Source of the DNA: DASQPR01 sp963724705
Lineage (GTDB): Bacteria > Actinomycetota > Actinomycetes > Mycobacteriales > Micromonosporaceae
Direction: 5' to 3'
Length of the DNA: 64,000 nucleotides
Assembly: GCA_963724705.1 (NCBI GenBank)
Contig: CAVRVS010000004.1
Location: 372,001 to 436,000 of the forward strand
Below the pieces are notes generated by a model. The model was given only the letters and a program-made list of their open reading frames with translations. It was not told where the DNA came from and made no database searches. Every line of letters starts with the position of its first letter. Within the stretch, counting starts at the first letter, position 1. The position numbers were made by a program, and so were the translations under genes. Positions 39,770-49,567 of this stretch are shown here, piece by piece.

Positions 39770-42518
39770 TCAGTTGTCGGAGTCCGACGACGGAAGGTAG
39801 GCACCCGGTACCTGGTTCGGTGCGTAGATCTTGGACTCGCCCGGGTAAGGCGTCTTCCACCCGTGCGTGTCGTACCACGTGAAGTGGTTCATCTGCGCGG
39901 GGTTCGCGAAGTCCGGAACCGCGTTCGGCCCGGACAGACGCTGCTGCGACTTCCACTGCTGCCACTGCGCCGCGACCTGCTTCTCGGCGGCCGGCACCAC
40001 GGTCGACGGCTGGGCAGCCGCAAACTGCGGCGCGACCGTGTTCCAACCGCAGCTCGGCTCGGCCCGTGTAGCCGAGGGTCAGCGAGGTGCGGTTCGGCAC
40101 CGCGGTGAACGGCGTGAAGTTGGGCTTGTTGGTGAACGCCGTGGCCATCGGTGTAGCCGCGCTGTCCTCCTGGTTCATCGGGTGGATGCCCAGGATCTGC
40201 TCGATGGTCCGGACCATCGTGACCTGCGAGTAGTAGGTGTTGTCCACCACGCCACGCTGGGCGTAGGGGCTGATGACCTGGATCGGAGCGCGGTGACCGT
40301 CGACGTGGTCCTGGCCAGCCTGGCTGTCGTCCTCGACGACGAAGATCGCCGAGTCCTTCCAGTACTGGCTGTGCGAGATCGTGTCGACGATCTTGCCGAC
40401 CGCCAGGTCGTTGTCGGCGACCTGGGCGGCCGAGTTGAGCGGGCCACCGGTGTGGTCGCTCGACAGCCAGAACATGTTCAGGTTGGCCGGCCCGTTCTTC
40501 TCGAAGTCCTGCTTCCAGATCTCGTACCGGTACTGGTCCGGGATGCTGGTGTCGAACTTCGGGAACGCGTGGTTCGTGACGTCGTTCAGCGACGGAATCG
40601 GCGAGGACGTGACCTGGTTGATGGTCGACGCCTGCCCCGTAGCGTCCATCGTCTGCGCCTCGCAGTAGAACGTGCCCCAGTTGTTGCCGGCCGGGACCGA
40701 CTCGAACTGGTTGAACTCACCGAAGTCACGCACGGTCTGGCCCGCCGCCTGCGCACCGCTCCAGATGAAGCCGGAACGCTGGTGGCCCAGCGCGTCGTCC
40801 TCGGTGTCGTAGCTGCGCAGGTACTCACCGGCGGATGACTCCGTGTACTCCGGGTCGTCGGCCTGCATCAGCCAGTTGTGCCCCTCGGCGGAGTTCGTGG
40901 GCGGGTCGTAGAAGTTGTCGTACAGGCCGAACTGTTCCGCCAGCGCGTGCTGGTCCGGCGTCACGTTCTCACCGAACTGGGTTAACGACGGGTCGCCGTT
41001 GCCCTGCGGCATGTCACCGAACACCTGGTCGTACGTGCGGTTCTCCTTGACGAGCAGGAACACGTGCTTGATCGTCGACGGGTCCCCAATTTTCTGCGGG
41101 ACCGCCACCGGCTTCGCCTGCTTGCCGTTGGCCAACTGGACCGAGCCGTTGTTCCAGCCGTTGTACTGGAAGACCTTGTCGGTGTAGCCCGCGGTGTCAA
41201 GGTCGCTGGGCAGCTTGAACCGAGTCAGGCTGCTCGTGGTGTCGTGGGTGTTGTGCCCGTTGCTGTCCGGCCGCGCGGCATCGATCCCACGGGTGTTGCC
41301 GACAACGATCTGGCCGCCGACCTGGTCGACGGAGGCCGGGAAATAGTCGGTAGGTAGCAGACCGACGTACTTGACTGGCTGCTGTGCACTGGTGAACTTG
41401 TATACGGCGACCGCGTTGGCCCGGCCGAGGGTCACCAGCAGGTGGCCGTCGTCGGTGAGGGTGATGCCGTCCGGCTCGTACCCGACGGTGGCCTCCGGCC
41501 ACGGCTGCGTGGCGATGGTCTGCACGACCGTGTCGTCGCTGGTGTTGATGACCGAGACGGTGTCGCTGCCGGTGTTGGTGACGAACAGCGCCCCGTTCTT
41601 GGCGTACAGCTCGGTCGGGTGCAGGCCCACGTTGATGTTCTTCACCGCGGCGCTCGGGTCCACCAGGTCAATGACGCTGACCGTGCCGGTGGTGGTGGCG
41701 CCGGTGTTCGGGTTGGCCGGCACCTGCGTGCCGTAGGAGTTGATCGTCGTGTCGCTAGCGGTCGCCGCACGTCCGCCCTCGTTGCTGACGTACAGCTTGG
41801 TGCCGACGCGCAGGATGCCACGCGGCGCGTTGCCCACCGCCCAGCTCTGCCCGAGAGCACCTGACGCCGCGTCGATGGCCTGGATACGGTTCTGGCCGTT
41901 GACAGCGGCGTACACCGTGGAGCCGTCGGCCGAGAACACGGCCTGAGCCGGCAGCCCGCTCTTGGATCCGTCCTTAGGGATGGTGATGGCGGTCGGGGCA
42001 CTCACCGTTCCGTCGGCGTTGACCGGGAACCGGGAGTAGCCGTTGGTCCGGGGGACCCACAGCGTCTTCCCGTCCGGAGAGTAGGTCGGCCCCTGCTGGC
42101 CCACATCACCGCCGCTGATCTTCAGGTTGGCGGCGGAGGAGCTGCCGATGAGCTGCTGGACCTTCCAATTCTTCAGGTCCACGATGGTCAGCGCGATGCC
42201 GCCATCGGTGGTCAGGGCGGCAAGGTGGCTGCCGTCCGGGCTGATCGTGTCGGCCATGATTTTGCCGTTGCTGATGACCAGCCGGTCACCGATCGGGTTG
42301 ATGATCTGGTCATCGGACAAGACCAGGCCCTGGCCGTTCGTCTGGCCGGCCTGGTCGGTGCCCAGTGCACGCGTGGAGGCGTAGGCGATTCCAGAGCCCG
42401 TGCCGGCGATGGCCAGTGCAGCGGCTCCAGCGATCACCAGGCGGATCCGGCGACTTGAGCGACGGGAACGTCCGAAATGGACCTTCGGGTCGCGTCGGCG
42501 TTGGCGAGTTACTTGCAT
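39770..42518 (-). pseudogene. Secreted YVTN beta-propeller/phosphoesterase fusion, frameshifted near 40055
   Basis: About 915 aa when joined. After a basic start and one hydrophobic segment (about residues 27-46, signal anchor) comes a seven-bladed propeller of YVTN/YncE type (e.g. LFVTNTGSDTVSVINTSDDTVV). A phosphoesterase/alkaline-phosphatase domain follows, starting KHVFLLVKENRTYDQVFGD (about 490) and including VEDDSQAGQDHVDGHRAP and VISPYAQRG with metal-binding Asp/His. Around 40055 a single-base shift moves the last 95 residues into another frame (SCGWNTVAPQFAA to DFANPAQMNHFTWYDTHGW). It is the third gene of the ABC operon, three bases after the permease. Phosphodiester or phospholipid hydrolysis outside the cell is likely. 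Confidence 0.85.
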
Positions 42519-42521
42519 TCC

Positions 42522-43877
42522 TTATCCCTTCCGGGGGGTGGCGAGCAGGTCGACGGTCCCGTCGACTTGCCAGAGCGGGTTCGGGGCGTCCCCCGTCGGG
42601 GTGCGCACCAGGAAGTACCCGTTGACTTCCTGCGGTCCGTCGCCGTCGGCGACGTACCGCCCGTCTGGGGTGACATCGAGCTGGTAGATGGCCTGGCCCA
42701 CGGCGTCGACGCCGGGCAGGTGCCAGGTGACCACGCAACGCCAGCCGTTGCCCGGGCCGCTGTTCTCCTCAAGGCCGCCGCCCTTGTCGCAGGTCGCGGA
42801 CGTCTGCAGCTGTGCCTCGGTGACGGCCGGGCGGTGCAGCTGCTCGGTCTGGACCCGATACAGGTGGGCGAACACCGTTGCGAGTGAGCGCTGCAGCTTG
42901 CCCTGCTCTATCCCGGAGCCAGTCGCCGGGGTCGCGATCGCGATGACGCCCACCGTGACGGCGAGCAGCGCGGCCAGCGGCAGCACACCGACGGTGACCG
43001 CACGACGACCGGAACCGTCATAGGTCGCGTTGGTGAAATCGCGTCGCAGGAACAACCAGTACGCCAGCCCGGTCGCGACGACCGCCCACATCAGACTGAC
43101 CACGACGCCGACCAACAGCGGCCCGAGCTGCGCCGGGCTCGTGAACAGACCGCGCCAGGCGATGAAGGCGTATCCGGGTAGGGCGAGGCGCACGGCCACG
43201 GGAAGCGGCAGCATCTGGGCGACCTGCATCGCGAGCGCGACAACCGCGGGCAGTAGAAGACCCATGGGGGAGCGCCCCAGCGTGACCGACCCGAGCAGGC
43301 CAATCGCCGCCAGCGCCAGCGTCGGCGCCAGCGCACAGACCCAGGCCAGCAGCACAGTTCCGGCGGCATCCGCGGTGGCAAGCACGTGCCCATCCAGGCC
43401 GACCAGCGGCCGGTTTCCCACGACGATGATCCCGGCGGCCGCGCTCGAGCAGGCCAACCCCGTCACCAGCAACAGGATCACGGTGAGGCTGGCCAATGCC
43501 TTCGCCAGAAAGATCCGCTGCGGTGAGCGGACCGCCACCAGCAAGTGGCGCCACGTCGCAAGCCGGTCCTCGGAGGCGAACACGTCACCGGCGACCAGCG
43601 AGGTGAGCAACGGCAGCGCCCACGTGCTCGAGAAGCCGAGCATCACCAACGATCCGGCCCAGCCGGTGGCGTGCATCCAGCGGCCGAACACGGTGTCGGT
43701 GGGCAGCGAGCTCTGCTTGCTCACGACGCCGACGAAGACCGCCGGCGCGACCCAGGCGGCGAGGAGCAGCAGGCGTACCCGCCATTGAGAGAGCAGCTTG
43801 ACCAGCTCGAAGCGGTAACAACGCGCCACGGGGACGCTGTGGGCAACGCCGGCCGGTGCAGCGATCGTCGCGGTCAT
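42522..43877 (-). CDS. ABC-2-type permease with extracytoplasmic C-terminal domain
   Basis: 451 aa. Six to seven membrane helices between about residues 25 and 318 (e.g. VRLLLLAAWVAPAVFVGV, LTVILLLVTGLACSSAAAGIIVV, GLLLPAVVALAMQVAQMLP). A soluble tail of about 130 residues follows the last helix, with two Cys (SATCDKGG, GWRCVVTW) that could form a disulfide outside the cell. It overlaps the ATPase gene by four bases. The tail is unusual for ABC-2 permeases and may contact the secreted phosphoesterase encoded next. Cargo unknown. Confidence 0.82.
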   Translation of the reverse strand: MTATIAAPAGVAHSVPVARCYRFELVKLLSQWRVRLLLLAAWVAPAVFVGVVSKQSSLPTDTVFGRWMHATGWAGSLVMLGFSSTWALPLLTSLVAGDVFASEDRLATWRHLLVAVRSPQRIFLAKALASLTVILLLVTGLACSSAAAGIIVVGNRPLVGLDGHVLATADAAGTVLLAWVCALAPTLALAAIGLLGSVTLGRSPMGLLLPAVVALAMQVAQMLPLPVAVRLALPGYAFIAWRGLFTSPAQLGPLLVGVVVSLMWAVVATGLAYWLFLRRDFTNATYDGSGRRAVTVGVLPLAALLAVTVGVIAIATPATGSGIEQGKLQRSLATVFAHLYRVQTEQLHRPAVTEAQLQTSATCDKGGGLEENSGPGNGWRCVVTWHLPGVDAVGQAIYQLDVTPDGRYVADGDGPQEVNGYFLVRTPTGDAPNPLWQVDGTVDLLATPRKG

Positions 43878-44821
43878 CGGTCGTCCTCCTGCTGCTCGGT
43901 GAGGGCCAGGAACGCCGCTTCGAGCGGCGAAATCACCGGGGCAAGCTCACGCACCGCGACTCCGGCCTGCACAAGCCGCACCACCAGTTGGTCGAGGGCC
44001 GCCACCGCTGCGCGTACGACGAGGGTGTCGCCGGTCGCGCGTCGGCCAGCGATGGATTCGTCGACCAGGTGCAGCCCGGGTAGGCCGAGTGCCAGCTCGC
44101 GCGCGGCGTCTGGGTCGGAGGTGACCAGCCGGTAGTCGAGATCGCCGCTCTCGGCGCTCAGCTTGTCCACCGGGCCGGAGAAGACGACGCGACCGGTGCT
44201 GACGATGGTGACCTCGGAACACAGTGCCTCAAGATCATCCATGCGATGGCTGGAAAGCACCACGGCAGTCCCGTCCGCGGCAAGGTCGGTGAGCACGCGG
44301 TGCACGTGGTTCTTACTGGCTGGGTCCAGACCGTTGGTCGGCTCGTCCAGTACGAGGAGTCGAGGCAAGGTGAGCAGCGCGGCGGCGAGCCCCAGCCGCT
44401 GGCGCATGCCGAGGGAGAAGCCCCGGACGCGTTCGTCGGCGACGCCGGTGAGTCCGACCTGATCGAGCACCTCGTCGATGCCGGCCGTGCGGGCGTCACG
44501 GCCGCGAAGAGCGGCAAGCGCGGCAAGGTTCCCCCGCGCGCTCAGTGACGGGTACAACCCGGGGCCGTCCACGAAGCCGGCGACACCCTCCGGCGCGGCT
44601 AGCGCGCGTCCGACGGGCACGCCGAGGATTTCCAGGCTGCCGCTATCCGCGACAGCCAGGCCGAGTAGCAGGCCAAGCAGTGTGGTTTTCCCGGCACCGT
44701 TAGGGCCGACCAAACCGTGGATCCGGCCCGGCGCCACATCCAGGTCGATGCCATCCAGTGCGACGACATCGTCGAAACACTTGGTAATTGCGCGCGCGCG
44801 TATTACCAGCGCTGTGTCCAT
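43874..44821 (-). CDS. ABC transporter ATP-binding protein
   Basis: 315 aa. Walker A GLVGPNGAGKTTLLGLL (about residue 37), signature FSLGMRQRLGLAAALL (about 135), Walker B LLVLDEPTNGLDP (about 155) and switch His in VVLSSHRMDDLEAL. The C-terminal 90 residues are the regulatory domain common in CcmA/DrrA-like exporters. GGAGAAGGAAG precedes ATG 44821. First gene of a three-gene operon with the permease and a secreted propeller-phosphoesterase. Export of a lipid, peptide or drug is possible. Confidence 0.93.
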   Translation of the reverse strand: MDTALVIRARAITKCFDDVVALDGIDLDVAPGRIHGLVGPNGAGKTTLLGLLLGLAVADSGSLEILGVPVGRALAAPEGVAGFVDGPGLYPSLSARGNLAALAALRGRDARTAGIDEVLDQVGLTGVADERVRGFSLGMRQRLGLAAALLTLPRLLVLDEPTNGLDPASKNHVHRVLTDLAADGTAVVLSSHRMDDLEALCSEVTIVSTGRVVFSGPVDKLSAESGDLDYRLVTSDPDAARELALGLPGLHLVDESIAGRRATGDTLVVRAAVAALDQLVVRLVQAGVAVRELAPVISPLEAAFLALTEQQEDDR

Positions 44822-45153
44822 AGCTTCTTCCTTCTCCGTCGGCCTTCACGCTCCATGCGCCGAGCGACACATGCAGCGCCGGGAAGTTGAACGTCCACAA
44901 AGCACCGGTCGATGACGATAGGGCCAGTGATGACAATCTGGCCGGAAATGCGAATGAACAACGCATTAAAGCGACGTTCTCGACTCCTCGGCGTCGCTTT
45001 TGGAGAGCCGTCCACTCAGGACGGTCGTCCGCAGTCGTTGAACCCCGACTTGCACGCCAGCGACCACGACCCCGACATGTTGTCGGAGCTGGGCAAAACC
45101 TGGGAGTCTCGGCACCCCGTCACCGTGACGACCTGACCGTCACGGTGGTCCGC
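44822..45153. other. Non-coding stretch
   Basis: About 330 bases upstream of the ABC operon; contains its promoter by position, but I see no clear elements and no gene. Confidence 0.3.
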
Positions 45154-45489
45154 TCAGATGGCCTCATGGATGTGACCCGGCACCGACGTTTCAGTTCCCG
45201 GCAACCCGTCCGTCACCGAGCCCCACGACCCGATCGCAGCAAGCAAGCACGCAGACAAGACACCGCAAGCCACCACGTAGAGGTGACCGCAAATCCTCGC
45301 CCGCCCGGCCCGGCGAGCGGCGGCGTGGCTGGTCGCGGCGACCATCGCCGGCAGTCGTGGCCGTCGCCGCACCACGTCCGAGCCCATCACGTTGGCCAAC
45401 GCCGCAGCGTCGCGATCGAGGCCGAATTGATCGAAGGCTAGCCATGTGTCGACAAGAATTCGCACGGCGTTCAAGATGGTGAGGATCAA
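45154..45489 (-). CDS. Hypothetical small membrane protein
   Basis: 111 aa. MILTILNAVRILVDTWLAFDQFGLDRDAAALANVMG is an amphipathic opening, then a basic loop, and a single good transmembrane helix (LYVVACGVLSACLLAAIGSWG, about residues 70-90). No ribosome site is obvious and no family is recognised. Composition is more protein-like than that of the other frames here. A gene is possible but not certain. Confidence 0.35.
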   Translation of the reverse strand: MILTILNAVRILVDTWLAFDQFGLDRDAAALANVMGSDVVRRRPRLPAMVAATSHAAARRAGRARICGHLYVVACGVLSACLLAAIGSWGSVTDGLPGTETSVPGHIHEAI

Positions 45490-45658
45490 CGCGTGCTGCT
45501 CTCCGCGGAATAACCGAGCGGGCCCAACGTGTCAAGGGCGTCCGAGCGCCCGATGGTTGCGCTGCGTTCGCCGGCGCTGACTCCCCGCCGTGACATCGAC
45601 GGCCATCATTTACGAAGTGTCCATCGTGTAGCCGCCGCCGTCCGAAAGCGTCGGGTAC

Positions 45659-47323
45659 ATGACTTTTTCGGGCCGTACCACCCGTCGGGCCCTGCTCGGC
45701 GGGATCGCTGCCACTGGCGCGTCGATCGTGCTTCCTCCGATGCAGTTCGCAGCAGCTGCGCAACCGGGTGAAGGCACGACGACGCAGTCGATTACCGGAC
45801 ACCTCGATCCGGGTGCCGCCGACTGGGTGTACCTGCCTGTCGACGTGCCCGCCGGCGTTCGGCAGATCGACGTCTCGTATACGTACGACAAGCCCGCGCA
45901 ACCGGCCGGCACCGTAACGAACTCCCTCGACATCGGTATCTTCGACGAGTGCGGGGTAGCGCTGCGCGGCCAGGGATTCCGTGGCTGGTCGGGCGGCTTC
46001 CGCACGTCGTTTTCCATCGCCGCGGATCAGGCCACGCCGGGTTACCTGCCTGGCCCGGTACGGCCGGGGCGCTGGCACGTCATCGTCGGGCCGTACCAGG
46101 TCTGCCCACAGGGGCTGACCTACTCCGTATCGGTCTCGCTCACGTTCGGACCTAGCCCGGTTCCATTCCAGCCGCAGTACCCGCCGCAGTCGGTTCCGGG
46201 TACCACAGCGAAGTGGTACCACGGCGATTGCCACCTGCACACCGTGCACTCGGACGGCCGGCGACTGCCGGAGGAGGTCGCCGCCGGCGCACGCGCGGCG
46301 GGGCTGGACTTCATGGTCACCACCGATCACAACACGTCGTCATCACACGCGGTGTGGGGACCGCTCGCCGGGGATGACCTTCTGATCGTCACGGGCGAGG
46401 AGATCACGACACGCAACGGGCATGTGCTGGCACTCGGCGTCCGGCCGGGACACTGGATCGACTGGCGCTACCGCGCGAAGGATCAGGTTTTCAACGACAT
46501 CGTCGATAGCGTGCATCGCGACGGCGGCGCTATCGTGCCGGCACACCCGCACTGTCCGTTCGTGGGTTGCCGATGGAAGTTCGGGTATCACGACGCGGAC
46601 GCCGTTGAGGTCTGGAACGGGCCGTGGACGATCGACGACGAGATCTCCGTGGAGAACTGGGACAACCTGCTGGTCGAGGCCGCGGACGCAATCACTCGCG
46701 GTGGCTGCCCGCGATGGGCAACAGCGACGCGCACAGCGTGCCCCAGGTGATCGGCCTGCCGCAGACCGTGATGCAGCTCGAATCGCTGTCACGGGACGCG
46801 ATTGTGTCGGCCATCGCCGAGGGTCGGACGTACATCGCCGAGTCGTCGCAGGTCGCGCTCACGCTGTCGGCGCGGGGCGGTGGCCGTACGGCGGGGATTG
46901 GCGAGCGCCTGGCGGTGTCCCCGTCCACGCCGGTCATCGCTACCGCCGAAGTCTCGGGCGTACCGAATGGTGTCGTGCGTTTCATCACGGACGAAGGCCA
47001 GTTGCTCCAGAGCCAGCTCTCGAGCACTGGCGTTGGGTCCGTGACGTGGACTACCACCGGCCAACAGTCCACATGTCCGGTGAGGTGCGCATATTACCGA
47101 GTCCACCTATGTCCGCGTGGAGGTGCGGCATCCATTACCTGATGGATCCCCGGGCAACGGCAACGGGATGGGACCGGTTCCGACGGTCGGACCGATGGCA
47201 GCGATGACCAACCCGATCTGGCGTTCGCGACACAGCCGGGCGCGCGGGTCCGCTGGGCCAGAACGTCGGCATCGGTCTCGCCCCGCTCGTCCGCCGGCGA
47301 GACCCCCTGGCGGCCGGACGTGA
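45659..47323 (+). pseudogene. Tat-exported PHP-domain metallohydrolase (CehA/McbA-like), frameshifted twice
   Basis: ATG 45659 opens a twin-arginine-type signal (TTRRALLGGIAATGASIVLPP). A beta-sandwich of about 150 residues precedes the PHP domain: WYHGDCHLHTVHSDGRRLPEE, DFMVTTDHNT, VTGEEITTRNGH, and VPAHPHCPF. At about 46700 one base is missing (TRGG-|-WLPAMGNSDAHS) and the last PHP metal motif GNSDAHS continues in a second frame. Another shift lies between 47066 and 47131, inside a near-duplicated stretch, after which VRHPLPDGSPGN and MAAMTNPIW appear in the third frame. All PHP metal ligands are present if joined. It probably hydrolyses phosphoester or carbamate-type substrates outside the membrane. 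Confidence 0.82.
47066..47131 (+). repeat. Imperfect tandem duplication inside the PHP gene
   Basis: AGTCCACATGTCCG-GTGAGGTGCG (from 47066) is followed after about ten bases by AGTCCACCTATGTCCGCGTGGAGGTGCG (from 47100). Only the second copy reads through as STYVRVEVRHP. The duplication coincides with the second frameshift. Confidence 0.5.
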
Positions 47324-47505
47324 ACGCGTATACGAAACACAGCAAGACGCCGACCGCACCGATGGTGTCCACCAGCCATACGCCGCTCACTGTCGGCGAC
47401 CCTCGCCGAAGCGGGCCATTGGTGGCCCGGACGCCGACCCTCGAACCGGCGCGACGTTGATGGTGCGGTTGGCGGAAGTCTGGTGAGTCTGGGGCGGCAT
47501 CTCCA

Positions 47506-48339
47506 TCACGCCGCCTTCGGCGGCACGAATTGGCGCTGACCGAGCAGTCTCGTGGTCAGTTTCCACAGATGTTTGACCGCATAGTCATTGGCAACCAGTG
47601 GCGCCGGCGTGACTGGCGTGCTTCCGTCGTAGTACGCGCCGTTCAGCACCATCACCTGCGGCGAACACAATCGGGTCACGACGGCCGACGCCTCATCGGC
47701 CGGGACCCCGGCATTGCCGTAAACGTGTAGCAGTTGTGTGTCAACGATGCCGGGGTGCACGCTCACCGCCGTGACATCGTGTTGTACCTGCGCGAGCGCG
47801 CGGGCGAACATGCTCAGCGCGAGCTTGGACCGCGCGTACGCGGCCACCGGCCAGTAGGACCGGCGAAGCTGGAGGTCGGACCAGTCGATATTGCCCGTAC
47901 GGTGCAGGCTGGACGAGATCCCGATCATCCGGCCGCGCGCCGCGCGAAGCCGGGGTATTAGTAGCCGCGTGAGCAGGCAAGGCGCGAGGTAGTTGACTTG
48001 GAATGTCAGCTCGTTTCCGTCCACCGTGACGATCCGTCTCGCCGGTCCGGCGATGCCGGCGTTGTTGATCAGAACGTCGATGCGGTCGTACCGGGCGGAC
48101 AGGTGCCGAGCCATGTCTGCGACCTCGGACAAGCGGCTGAAGTCGGCCGCGGCTAGATCGAGGCGGGCCGGATCGGCACCACCGTTGACTAAGCGGATAA
48201 CCGCGTCCTCGGCACTGCGCATCGTCGGACCGTGCACGACAACGGTGGCGCCCGCGCCGACCAGATCACGAGCGGTGGCATAACCGATCCCGCTGGTGGC
48301 GCCGGTGACGACCGCGACAGGTGAGGCTGGCCGAGACAC
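47506..48339 (-). CDS. SDR-family oxidoreductase (retinol-dehydrogenase/WWOX-like)
   Basis: 277 aa. Cofactor motif VVTGATSGIGYATARDLVGAG, VDVLINNAGIAGP, catalytic Ser in MIGISSSLHRTGNIDW and YARSK (Tyr/Lys) in AYARSKLALSMFARAL. The long helix after YxxxK and the later GAYYDGSTPVTP match the atypical SDR group acting on hydrophobic alcohols. GTG 48339 is the only start before the Rossmann motif. Single gene, substrate unknown. Confidence 0.9.
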   Translation of the reverse strand: MSRPASPVAVVTGATSGIGYATARDLVGAGATVVVHGPTMRSAEDAVIRLVNGGADPARLDLAAADFSRLSEVADMARHLSARYDRIDVLINNAGIAGPARRIVTVDGNELTFQVNYLAPCLLTRLLIPRLRAARGRMIGISSSLHRTGNIDWSDLQLRRSYWPVAAYARSKLALSMFARALAQVQHDVTAVSVHPGIVDTQLLHVYGNAGVPADEASAVVTRLCSPQVMVLNGAYYDGSTPVTPAPLVANDYAVKHLWKLTTRLLGQRQFVPPKAA

Positions 48340-48511
48340 TTTTCACGTCTTTCAAGAACACACAGGACGGTCGAGCCGTCTGCGACATCGGTGAGCGCGC
48401 GGAATCGCCCCGTATCGGGCGGTTGAGCTGCCCGGTCGAGGGTCCACGATGGGGGACTGCTGGCGGAACGCCTACTGAACTGAGGACATGAATCACTCAG
48501 GAGGTCGGCTA

Positions 48512-48634
48512 ATGCGGCGGCCGATCTTCATGACGGCGGCCGAGCAGCGTGACGACCGCGCAGGGCGGGGTCGACGAGCCACGTCCGATCGCCGCGCATG
48601 TTTGACGAGCACCCGAAGTCACGACGCCATTTAA
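48512..48634 (+). CDS. Possible 40-aa protein or gene remnant with strong ribosome site
   Basis: ATG 48512 is preceded by AGGAGG at good spacing. The frame reads MRRPIFMTAAEQRDDRAG and stops at 48632. The opening is reminiscent of acyl-CoA dehydrogenase N-termini, but nothing recognisable follows. Either a micropeptide or the stub of a decayed gene. Confidence 0.25.
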   Translation: MRRPIFMTAAEQRDDRAGRGRRATSDRRACLTSTRSHDAI

Positions 48635-48762
48635 CCGGCGCGGCCATCAGCGGTCCAGGCATCAAGCTAGGTCTTGACGAAATAACTATGCAGGTCATCG
48701 GCATGATCGGCTGGTCCGCCGCCACGACCGGAGCGGCGCCGGGATCACGCGTTGGTCGGCTG

Positions 48763-49488
48763 CTATCGGCGGATGAGTTCGAAAGCTGAGGCGCGCCGGT
48801 CGCCGAAGCGTGGCGCATTGGCGTCCGCGATCCACTCCAGCACGCCGCGCGCGTCGGCCATGGGATGATCGCCGAGCCCGTCCAGGTACGCACGATGTGC
48901 CTCGAGTGATGCCACCGCCACGTCGAAGGTGTCGGAGATGTCGACGGCGTGCGTCGCGTTCGGGGAACCAGCGATGGCGACGTACGTCACCCCATTCCAC
49001 GGGGCCAGGCCGGCCTCGGCGAGGTCCGGGAAGATCCACCGGTTACCGGCGTCGCCAATCGCATCCATTACCGCCCGCCCGGTGTTGCGATGATCCGCGG
49101 AGTTCCAGCCACCGCCCGGCCACCAGTCGGTGAAGTTGCCCAACAACACAAGCTGTGGTTGATGGCGTCGTATCGCGGCGGATAGGTCGCGCCGCAAGGT
49201 CAACGTCTGCTCGACGACCCCGTCGCGGTGGTCAAGGAACTCGACGATCGATACCCCGACCTTGCTGGCGCCGTCTCGTTCTTCCGCCTCGCGCAGTGGA
49301 CCGCACTCCGCTGGCGGGACGCCATCGATGCCGGCCTCACCCCGCGTGACGAGCAGATACCGTACGTCCTTGCCGGCCGCTGTCCAGGCCGCTACTGCCC
49401 CGGCAGCGCCGTACTCCAAGTCGTCGGGGTGAGCGGCGATGGCAAGACCACGCGCCCAGTCGTCGGGCATCGGCTCCAACTGATCCAT
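48763..49488 (-). CDS. PIG-L family N-acetylglucosaminyl-type deacetylase
   Basis: 241 aa. Zn2+ motif AIAAHPDDLEYGAAGAVAAWT near the N-terminus, VTRGEAGIDG, REAEERDGASKVGV (the conserved ExR-E region) and NSADHRNTGRAVMDAI, which carries the third zinc His. This LmbE-like family removes acetyl from GlcNAc conjugates such as mycothiol precursors; close subgroups act on other amides. ATG 49488 fits the usual (D/E)QLEPMPDDW opening; 49533 is an alternative. Single gene. Confidence 0.9.
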   Translation of the reverse strand: MDQLEPMPDDWARGLAIAAHPDDLEYGAAGAVAAWTAAGKDVRYLLVTRGEAGIDGVPPAECGPLREAEERDGASKVGVSIVEFLDHRDGVVEQTLTLRRDLSAAIRRHQPQLVLLGNFTDWWPGGGWNSADHRNTGRAVMDAIGDAGNRWIFPDLAEAGLAPWNGVTYVAIAGSPNATHAVDISDTFDVAVASLEAHRAYLDGLGDHPMADARGVLEWIADANAPRFGDRRASAFELIRR

Positions 49489-49567
49489 GCCATCACGGTA
49501 ATCCCCGATTGACGACCTGGCAGCCGCCGACATACCAAGGACACCCCCGTACGCTCACGACTGCCCG

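Noticed and set aside
39366..40060. C-terminal extension of the phosphoesterase frame to 39366
   Set aside because: After about 40055 this frame turns into a random-like sequence, while the adjacent frame carries the expected C-terminus ending at 39770; the extension is a frameshift artefact.
45191..46330. 379-codon minus-strand open frame across the PHP gene
   Set aside because: Composition is Arg/Gly-rich and it runs antisense to clear PHP metal motifs on the plus strand.
47094..47390. 98-codon minus-strand frame starting MSGVWLVDTIGAVGVLLCFVYAF
   Set aside because: One helix-like stretch only, then Arg/Pro-rich sequence; it overlaps the C-terminal part of the PHP gene and lacks a ribosome site.
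48598..48789. 63-codon plus-strand frame after the SDR gene
   Set aside because: No ribosome site, no recognisable family, and its end overlaps the PIG-L gene; left out in favour of the 40-codon frame with AGGAGG, itself doubtful.
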